From Gp1-AA133 sp963850425 (GTDB lineage: Bacteria > Acidobacteriota > Terriglobia > Terriglobales > Acidobacteriaceae): a stretch of DNA of 64,000 nucleotides. Both the position numbers and the translations under genes were made by a program. Positions 17,978 to 24,636 of the stretch are shown one piece after another; position 1 is the first letter of the stretch, and each line of letters starts with the position of its first letter. The notes below the pieces were generated by a model, which had not been told where the DNA came from, did no database searches, and saw only the letters and a program-made list of their open reading frames with translations. The stretch is taken from the NCBI GenBank assembly GCA_963850425.1, contig CAWKLF010000003.1:364610-428609 (forward strand), in the 5' to 3' direction.

Positions 17978-19547
17978 TCAGTCGAAAAGGTCGTATACAA
18001 CAGCAGCGATTTGTCTTGCGAGCAACGGAGGCACAGCGTTTCCGACCTGCTGGTATTGCTGAGTGGTTGGTCCTGAGAAGAAGTAGTTGTCCGGGAAGGT
18101 CTGTAATCTTGCTGCCTCCCGTACCGTCAGGCTGCGGCATTGAAGCGGGTCCGGGTGGATGAAGTAGTGGCCGTCCTTGCCAATGTGGCTCGTGACCGTC
18201 GTGGCGGGCTTACCTCTTACCTGGACCCGAAATCTGTCCTTAAAGATCAGGTCGTTGGCTTTAACCTTCTTGACATTGTCGTGATTGGGGAGCAGTGACG
18301 CTGGAAAATCCGACAGATTCGGCGATTTCTTGTGCACGGCGGCATAGCAAGCCAAGAAGAAATACCGCCACAAGTCAGAATCCATGTGGCCCCGGCTAAC
18401 GTGGTTGCAGACGCCATGCAAGCGAGAATCATGAAACCAGTCACGCTGGAACACTGGCTGACGGTCCCACTCTAAAAACCTATTGCCCGGGGACAGACCT
18501 TCCGCCAATCGGTTCAGCTTCGCGAATATTGCTTTATGGACTCTATCGTCTATCGCAGGGTCGAGCAGAGCATCACTGTCGGCCATAAGGCGAATCGTCT
18601 CAACCCATTTTTCTCCGGAATCGTGCCCATTGGAAAGTCTGCTCCGGAGTCTCGGCAGGTCGGAGATAGCCGACCACATCTTCACTTTGTCATGAAAGAT
18701 GCGGAGACTTCGAGGTCGCCGTTCAATGTCGCTTCTGACGCCGAGAAGGATCAGTCGGTGCCTTGCCTGCGGAATCCGATGTTCTTCGCTCTTGACGATG
18801 TAGCTGGTCGCGTCAGACTCGAAATCCCCGTCGAACAATCCGCGCGTTTCAGAGTAGTCTGCGACCGGATAGATTCTGTACTCAAGCCCAAGATTCCGGT
18901 CTTCGTCTTCGCCACGAGCCGCCGGAATCGGATGACGGAGGTCAGACAAAATACGATTGATGATCGGCTTCCCTCCGACTTCTGCTGAAAGAATCCCTTT
19001 GACGTTCTCCATCACAAATATGGGTGGGGAGTGTTCGGCGATGATGCGAAGGTAAGCCTTATAAAGAAAATGGCGTTTGTCCTTCTCGTAGTTCTGGGTT
19101 CCATCGCGACGGTCGACGGGAATAACCCGAGACCTGCCGGCAACGGAGTACGCCTGACAGGGCGGCCCACCGATGAGTACCCAATTGTCCGCACCATCCA
19201 AACCCTTCGCGATGCGCTGATATATCTTCGACGCGGACAATTTCCGATAGTCGCCAAGCTCTGCATTCCATGACTCGGAATCGGCATTCGCCGCCTGAGC
19301 CGGAAAGCGAGCATAAAGCTGCTCCCGGTCTATCTGGCCGCGAAGGTGATCATAATATTCTTCGGGAACATCTTTTCGGCGAAACTGTCGGAAAAAACTG
19401 CGGAGCTTGCAGCGTGCCGTGCGCAACCGGGTCTTTCTCGATGGAGAGGGCTAGTTTGAATGCAGGCTCACCTTCAGCGTTGAGGAACGCAGTGAAGCCC
19501 TCGCCGAGTCCACCTGGACCCGCAAATAGATCAATGACAGGAATCAT
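17978..19547 (-). CDS. dcm: DNA (cytosine-5-)-methyltransferase, frameshifted near the N-terminus
   Basis: Motif I DLFAGPGGLGEGF follows the ATG at 19,547. The catalytic loop is GGPPCQAYSVAG (motif IV) and motif VI is FVMENVKGIL. Motif VIII comes next, then LTVREAARLQTFPDNYFF and QQYQQVGNAVPP (IX-X). The total is ~520 residues with a long target-recognition region, typical of R-M-linked C5 enzymes. The frame breaks near codon 47: family context wants TLQ-L-RSFFRQFR, which needs removal of one A from the CAAG at ~19,406-19,409. The second frame is open to 17,978. If the indel is real, motif I is lost and the operon is methylation-deficient; if it is a sequencing error, the enzyme is intact. 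It should modify host sites recognised by the restriction genes downstream. Confidence 0.85.
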
Positions 19548-19647
19548 CGTTAGGTGCCAGGATACCTGGTGGAGGCAGGCAAGAGCAAGAGAAGGAAGAA
19601 TAACGAGGTCAAAGTAACCGGAACGAGATCTTCATACGCCGAACTGA

Positions 19648-19869
19648 TCAGTTGAACCGCTTGTGTTCTCGAATCTTGTCATAACTCACCGCTAGCTGCT
19701 GGCCGAGTTTCATGTCCGTGTTGGCAATCGGTTCGTTGTCCAAGTTCCCGAAAACTAATCGCTGCTCATCGTCGCTGGATTCCACGAGCATCCACATCCA
19801 CTCGCTTGCACCAAACTGTTTGTCTTCGACCTCGATCTTGACGTGGTCGCCTTTCGTATATTTTCCCAT
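19648..19869 (-). CDS. 73-residue hypothetical protein (DUF2314-like pattern)
   Basis: Intact frame from ATG 19,869 with GGGG upstream. It contains GDHVKIEVEDKQFGASEWM, WMLVESSDDEQRLVFGNLDN and KLGQQLAVSYDKIREHKRF. The order of an aromatic-Val strand, GxLxNxP, then GxxxxVxxDxIxE resembles DUF2314, a domain of unknown function; this match is tentative. It lies on the minus strand between the nucleotide-metabolism genes and dcm, within the presumed single transcript, about 100 bp before the dcm start. Confidence 0.6.
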   Translation of the reverse strand: MGKYTKGDHVKIEVEDKQFGASEWMWMLVESSDDEQRLVFGNLDNEPIANTDMKLGQQLAVSYDKIREHKRFN

Positions 19870-20028
19870 GTTGCCCCGATCAAGCCTGCGTATTCAGGCG
19901 AACCGCCTCTTCGTGACGCGACTGAACTGCATCCGCAACAATCCGTATATATTAAATGACGGGCGGCAGGCTAGCGGTACAGCACCAAACAAACAGCGGA
20001 CCGCTAGTCGCCTCCTTTACAAACTGGC

Positions 20029-20501
20029 TCAGGGCTGCACTGCAGGCACTGACGATTCGACGAAACACTGGAATGCGTCGAATCGCGAGGCGAGCGTCTG
20101 GTAGCTAGCCTCTCGATCGTCAGGGTACTTCCATTCCTGAAGGTACCTGATTTCTCGTACGCCAGCTGCATAAATCAAGAGAAGGCATTGCAAGCATGGG
20201 CGAAGTGTAAGGTACATCGTTGCCCCCGATAGGGCAGTCCCGTCGCCGCCGCATTCCCAATGGCGCGCTGCTCGGCATGGATACATATGCAGTTGTCGTA
20301 GCCGACGCCTACCGAACCTCCCGTCTTGCACCTCTTCAGCCTGCCGCAAATGCAATCATCAAAGCGGGAAGAAACTCCGTTGAATCCCTCCACGAGAACT
20401 ACTCCTTGCGACACGAGTACAGCCCCCACGTGCCTGCTCGCGCAGTTGGACTTTCCACCTGCTTGGCGAGCTAAATCAAAGAAATCGCTGTGCTGTTTCA
20501 T
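20029..20501 (-). pseudogene. dCMP deaminase-like zinc deaminase, one frameshift
   Basis: Start ATG 20,501 gives an N-terminal frame with RHVGAVLV, a Cys-rich insert (CICGRLKRC, YDNCICIHAEQRAIGNA) and the catalytic HAE. The zinc-binding PCLQC of the second half (TMYLTLRPCLQCLLLIYAAG) is in another frame. A missing G in the G5 run (20,223-20,227, seen as C5 on the plus strand) joins them: TGLPYRG-ATMYLT. The reconstructed ~157-aa protein matches dCMP deaminases, which convert dCMP to dUMP with zinc. ATGA overlaps the synthase stop at 20,498-20,501. Homopolymer position makes sequencing error likely; otherwise it is a pseudogene. Confidence 0.8.
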
Positions 20502-21568
20502 CGCAGTGCCAAAACCTTCCCCCTGCCACGATATGCGAGGACATCACCGTAGGGCGAGTCCGCCGATAACATCGCTATCGAGTTCCTTTCCAGGCTCTGT
20601 TGCCTGAGACTGTAGTAGGCAAGTACTTCTGCAAGCTGCGCGCCAATACTGAGGCAGTGTTTCCACAAGTCTTGGCGCACTTCGGTATCGCGAGTCTCAC
20701 AGCGTGCTCGGCAGAGAGAATTGCGGAAGCGCTTCAGGCTTTGAGAGTCGCGGCATTTCAAAATCATGCCAACTGCTGTCATCAAGAACTGTTTGCGCCG
20801 CACGAATGTGCCTTCGATATAGATGCAGCGAACCGACTGAATGATGGTAGCGCCCGAGTTCCACATTGAGTTCAGCAGCGAACAGCTCCTGTAGCATCGT
20901 AAAGAGGAAAACGTCGTACGGAAGCCCCCAGAACGCGTCGTTGCTCCGCATATGGATAACCGCATCCAACTGTCCATCGCGCAATAAGAACTGTAATGAG
21001 GTCGCACACGCGACGTCCTTCGCCGTTATGTCGCCGTCCACCCAGGGGCTGGGATATTAGCAGCACGGCCCTTCTAGTGGAAGGGTCTTGGCGGAGCAGC
21101 TTATGCGCCGTCTCCCACTGGCTGAGGCAGCGCTCACCACCGCGAAAGAGCCGATAGCCATAGCAACTGCCTCGTATGGTCTGCTCGTCGTCTGCAAACT
21201 CGCTCCAACGATCTGAGTAGTACCGTATAAACGACAGCTCGTTTGATGCAGACAAATGCCAGCAGAACTCTCCGACGGCCAGGGGCAGCCGCCACTTTCG
21301 GGACACACTCGTCAGGACCCGGCGTCTCGGATTGGCAAGTACCAGCTGAATTGGCGGCAGCTCAAGCGTCGGCAGGTCGCGGGGAGATACGCGGGCACCG
21401 TTCGCTGAGTATTCGACGGAACACCCATTGCTGCATCTCATCCAAAGAAAGGAATGTGGGTGATACAAGGTTGCTAGTCGATGCCCAGCTCGATTGGCGA
21501 TCGTCTGCCTTTTGGCGAGTGATCGGATCGCACTGGCCCGCGCTATGGAGTTTTCTTTGTACTCGCAT
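20498..21568 (-). pseudogene. thymidylate synthase-fold nucleotide (hydroxy)methylase, several frameshifts, Asp at the dUMP-specificity position
   Basis: Three or four frames together give one protein. They are LDEMQQWVFRRILS; then ARVSPRDLPTLELPPIQLVL through FADDEQTIRGSCYGYRLF and DPSTRRAVLLISQP; then VDGDITAKDVACATSLQFLL, IHMRSNDAFWGLPYDVF and VGSLHLY; then a C-terminal helix. The catalytic Cys (ACATSLQF) and the SLHLY His/Tyr are present. The residue equal to E. coli TS Asn177 is Asp (WGLPYD). Inferred breaks lie at ~21,400, at 21,045-21,048 (extra base in C4) and at ~20,710. In T4 dCMP hydroxymethylase this position is Asp, so the substrate may be dCMP rather than dUMP. Start uncertain (21,568 overlaps the previous stop). 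It may be a decaying gene, or intact in reality with sequencing errors. Confidence 0.75.
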
Positions 21569-22362
21569 TTCCCGGCTTCCCTTTGTTGACAGTGTCTTCT
21601 ACGTTTCGCAGTTGCTTTTCAAGATCGGCTACACGCGCCTGCAACTGGTCGATGTCCTTGGCGGATTGCCCCCTCAACTGGTCGATATCTTTTGCCGTCT
21701 GCGATTGTGCCTGCTGCGCGATGCTTCTCTGGGCAAACCACGTGGCAACAGCGGTGTTTCCGAAATTCAGACAGAACGTCAAGAAGACAATAATGAAAGC
21801 CGCGATTGGAACCCACCTCAATACGCTTGTGCTTAACTCCCGGCGAAGAAAGTTCCGCGTGTTCTCTTCAATATTCAGAAAGGTCGCCGAGAACTTCTCG
21901 ACGAAGCTCCGGGTTGCTTCTTTCACATATGCTTCTTCAGTTGCCATGTGACTCGGCTTGGGAAGCGGCCCCGTCGGCGGGGTGTAATGGTGAAATGTGA
22001 GCCTAAGAAATTCGTCGCCCCGTTGCAAGTGATAGGTATTCTTGCTGAAGTTGATCAGAATGCTAGAGAGAAGTCCCTTGTATTCAGGATCCACAAGACC
22101 GATGTTGATCGCGAGTATGCCATCACTCGACAGACCAGTCTTCACGGTTGCATACCCCAGAACGTTCTTTGGCAGCTCCAGCCGCTCCCAGGAAACAATT
22201 TTCACCATTCCCAACGGCTGAACTTGGTATGCTTCCTCTTCTCTTGCCGCCTGGCAGGATGATTCTGCCGACACGAAGGTTGTAGCTGGCGGCTTGGTAC
22301 ATATCAGCACTGGCATCCTGTATCACTCCCGCAGACTGAATCTCTTCGCCACTCATTAGCAT
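21543..22362 (-). pseudogene. dCTP deaminase/dUTPase-fold protein with C-terminal membrane anchor and coiled coil, one frameshift
   Basis: Start ATG 22,362 follows GGAAGG. The first frame gives MSGEEIQSAGVIQ and SYNLRVGRIILPGG; the second gives EEEAYQVQPLGMVKIVSWER, NVLGYATVKTGLSSDGILAIN and GLVDPEYKG, the hallmark of trimeric dCTP deaminase/dUTPase enzymes. The break is at ~22,240-22,255 in a purine-rich run. After the catalytic domain (~150 aa) come ~40 charged residues, a transmembrane helix (WVPIAAFIIVFLTFCLNF), and a coiled coil with two QxAKDIDQL repeats. Soluble housekeeping enzymes lack this tail. It is the first gene of the minus-strand train; bacterial dCTP deaminases are known anti-phage proteins that deplete dCTP. 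Activity here is inference. Confidence 0.75.
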
Positions 22363-23049
22363 AAGCCTGAATATCCTTCCCGCGTTTTGAGTCACACGAT
22401 TCGCGCCGACACGGCCCTGAGGTTCGCGAGCCGACGCTGAGTACTTGAAACTGATTCGTACTTGTGGAGCGCACAGGAATCAATTGTCAGCCGCCGACGC
22501 GCCGCCCAGGAAAGAATCAGCCTGAGAAGACAGACGCTCGCGTCTGCTCCGCGTGCAGAGGCTAACGGTCCCTGTGGACCCCGATCGTGCCTCTTCCGGC
22601 ATCTGAGCGGCAGAGCGTGGTGGTTCTACGGACTGTGCCACAGAAATCTCTGATGACAGCCGAGACTCATTCGCGGTCGGCCAGCGTTCGTCGATCACCT
22701 TCATGATTTCCTCCGCCCACCGCACCGCGTCCGAGATTGCGCTGATAGTCGCCGGAACTCTTTTCCCACGATGAAACTGTGTGCGAGTTTGCGTGCAGCG
22801 AGGATACTTGCCGCGACTCAATAGACGCGCTTCGGCTCTCGTCCAGGAGGAACAATCTTAAGCATGTTCGCTTTTGTTCGCTCACGAGCTGAGGGTGTCG
22901 GCCTATTATCGCCTACTAAAAATAGACCGTTTGAGGGTCAAAACTTCCCGAGTTATACTGGTAAAGTGATTTTGGGCCGTGCTGTAGAAGCCAGTAGCGA
23001 CGCGGGTTTGCCGAGTAGAAATGGAAATTTTGGCAGGCGTCCGTAACGT
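22363..23049. other. right end of the island: leader of the minus-strand train, no firm gene
   Basis: About 690 bp between the first gene of the train and attR. The only coding candidate is the minus-strand frame at 22,480-22,821. The last ~200 bp are AT-richer than the surroundings (TATTATCGCCTACTAAAAAT and onward), as is common near attachment sites where integrase and accessory proteins bind. A promoter for the minus-strand train must lie here, but no convincing -35/-10 pair was found by eye. Confidence 0.5.
22480..22821 (-). CDS. possible hypothetical protein near attR
   Basis: The frame contains one protein-like stretch (VPATISAISDAVRWAEEIMK followed by VIDERWPT), surrounded by low-complexity Arg/Ser sequence. 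The position just inside attR is where excisionase or small accessory genes often lie, but no helix-turn-helix is visible. Low confidence; it may be only partly coding. Confidence 0.25.
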   Translation of the reverse strand: MSRGKYPRCTQTRTQFHRGKRVPATISAISDAVRWAEEIMKVIDERWPTANESRLSSEISVAQSVEPPRSAAQMPEEARSGSTGTVSLCTRSRRERLSSQADSFLGGASAADN

Positions 23050-23068
23050 TTCCCGGTAGCGCTACCAA
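23050..23068 (+). repeat. attR core (19-bp direct repeat of the tRNA-Glu 3' end)
   Basis: TTCCCGGTAGCGCTACCAA, identical to 2331-2349 in the same orientation. No other part of a tRNA precedes it, so it is a remnant created by integration and not a gene. It sets the right border of the element. Confidence 0.92.
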
Positions 23069-23424
23069 ACTAAGCAGTATTCATGCGGGCTTCAGCGGTT
23101 TTTCACTCCTCAGCAAACCAGTCAGCGAGAGCGATGTCAGTGCCGCGTCAGTCGCCTTTTGGGGGGCCCGGCTGTGATCAGCATGATTACCTGGTCCATC
23201 CCAGAGAGTGGCTGGTGGCCGAATTCCTTTTGGCAAGATTCGATCTGACTCATTCATCTAATCCAGAGGGGATTCGCCCTTTATTTTCAGACATTTTTCC
23301 CCGCTCTTGACAACACTGCAATGCGGTAGCAAAATCTTCCTTGGGCGAATAAAAAGCGAAACTCAATTCGATTATTGTTCCCGGAAAGGCAGCTTAAGCG
23401 CTTTCCGCCTTCTTGAGGATACTC
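23069..23424. other. intergenic region before the mutagenesis cassette
   Basis: About 350 bp without a convincing gene; one 75-aa plus-strand frame has atypical composition. TTGACA at 23,307-23,312 with CAAAAT 17 bp downstream is a possible weak promoter for imuA. No LexA-type palindrome was recognised, although such cassettes are usually SOS-regulated. Confidence 0.4.
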
Positions 23425-24363
23425 ATGGCTTCCCCGCTTTTACAGGTTGAACTCGATCGGTTTGATGGTGGAATCGAACCAAAGTCTGTATCTCTCTTGA
23501 AAGAACTCTCGCGGAAATCTCCGGGAATTACCTCGGCTTCCCATTTGGAGATACGGCCTGCACCGGAGACTGCTTCGAGCGGCATCGGGGAAATTGATGC
23601 CATCACCGGGGGGCTTCCTCGCGGCTGCCTCACGGAAGTCAGTGGGCCCGATTGTTCGGGACGCACCAGCCTGATGCTTTCTGCCTTAACTGCGGCTAGC
23701 CGGCGGGAAGAAATCTGTGCGCTGATCGACGTAAGCGACGCGTTCGATCCTCATTCTGCCGCGGCGGCGGGCTTGGACCTCGAAAAATTTTTGTGGATTC
23801 GCTGCGGAGCTTATGCCCCGACCTCGGCTTTGTCGCGTAAGCGCCGGCCCGCTTCGAGTTTTGAGGAGTGGGAACGGACGCGCATGGAAGATCCCGTCGA
23901 ACAAGCTCTGCGCGCCGCGGATTTGCTGTTGCAGAGCAGCGGCTTTGGCATGGTGGCGATTGATCTTGCCGGGGTGCCGTTGAAGATGGCGCGCCGCATT
24001 CCGTTGACTACCTGGTTCCGGTTTCGCCGCGCCGTGGAGAACACTTCTACGGTGTTGCTGGTAATCGGGACCGAGCCTTGCACGCAATCGTGTGCGTCGT
24101 TGGGGTTAAAGCTGGCTTGGCAGGAGGGCTCCAGTTCTCAGTTCCCGGTTCCCAGTTCTCAGTTTTCAATTTTTCATGAGTCGTCTTCGCTTGTCCGAAA
24201 TGAAATGTTCTCCAGGAAAAATCGCTTCGTTAAAGAGCGCCCTGCGCACGCAGAACTGTTGACTGGATCAGAGATTCGCGCGGAGGTCGTGCGCTCCCGG
24301 GCGGAACGCAAGCCGGCGCAGTCTGCAGGAGCGTTCTCGACGCAGACTACGTGGACGGCGTGA
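23425..24363 (+). CDS. imuA: ImuA, RecA-like mutasome protein
   Basis: 312 residues from ATG 23,425, with GAGGAT ~8 bp upstream. RecA-like features: SSGIGEIDAITGGLPRGCLT, then SGPDCSGRTSLMLSAL (Walker A-like), CALIDVSDAFDPHSAAAAGL and LEKFLWIRCGAYAP. ImuA works with ImuB and DnaE2 in translesion synthesis and damage-induced mutagenesis. The middle (SEGSSSQFPVPSSQF, encoded at 24,131-24,170) comes from low-complexity repeat DNA of the kind dispersed in this genome. The Arg/Lys-rich tail is normal. It is followed by imuB after a 273-bp repeat-rich gap. Confidence 0.85.
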   Translation: MASPLLQVELDRFDGGIEPKSVSLLKELSRKSPGITSASHLEIRPAPETASSGIGEIDAITGGLPRGCLTEVSGPDCSGRTSLMLSALTAASRREEICALIDVSDAFDPHSAAAAGLDLEKFLWIRCGAYAPTSALSRKRRPASSFEEWERTRMEDPVEQALRAADLLLQSSGFGMVAIDLAGVPLKMARRIPLTTWFRFRRAVENTSTVLLVIGTEPCTQSCASLGLKLAWQEGSSSQFPVPSSQFSIFHESSSLVRNEMFSRKNRFVKERPAHAELLTGSEIRAEVVRSRAERKPAQSAGAFSTQTTWTA

Positions 24364-24452
24364 AGGCGTTGAGTTTTATTGCTTACGGCTTGCCTTGCAA
24401 TAGCGAGTTCGCATCTCGTCGGCTAAAGCCGCATTGTATTGTGCGGCTTTTC

Positions 24453-24472
24453 GGCACGGCTGAAGCCGTGCC
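24453..24472. repeat. 8-bp inverted repeat in the imuA-imuB gap
   Basis: GGCACGGC-TGAA-GCCGTGCC, a perfect stem-loop, preceded by a related shorter one (GGCTAAAGCCGC... GTGCGGCTTTT). The gap (24,364-24,636) also contains the 'gctgaaggttgacagctgag' type low-complexity string. This hairpin repeat type is common between acidobacterial genes; a role as terminator or mobile repeat is open. Confidence 0.5.
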
Positions 24473-24636
24473 TTCCCGAGACTTTGCATTTGGGTAACCG
24501 TGAAGGGTGCTCGTGGCTCGTGGCTTAAGAGCTGAAGGTTGACAGCTGAGAGTTGCCAGCTGATTTTGACAGCTATTTTTCGTCATGACGGCGATGACGA
24601 CTGATTCTTTGCTAACAACTAACGTGCGACGGTTCC

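Larger units (their letters stand above)
2331..23068. mobile_element. 20.7-kb tRNA-Glu integrative element (genomic island) carrying a MORC-type R-M operon
   Basis: The element is bounded by exact 19-bp direct repeats at 2331-2349 (inside tRNA-Glu) and 23,050-23,068. A tyrosine integrase gene starts 105 bp inside the left repeat. Contents are accessory: a putative dioxygenase, a truncated kinase, small unknown genes, a serine recombinase, and a long minus-strand defence-like gene train. Housekeeping genes (phoU, phoB, imuA) lie immediately outside. No conjugation, replication or structural phage genes were seen, so the element is integrative but probably not self-transferring, or it relies on helpers. 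Confidence 0.9.

Noticed and set aside
10264..19547. DISARM, BREX, Zorya or Druantia as the identity of the defence operon
   Set aside because: Their marker genes (DrmA/DrmB, PglZ/BrxC, ZorAB, DruE) are absent; the MORC-Z1-AIPR-Vsr set points to another described class.
2331..23068. Prophage
   Set aside because: No capsid, terminase, portal, tail, lysis or phage replication genes were found; only integrase and accessory cargo.
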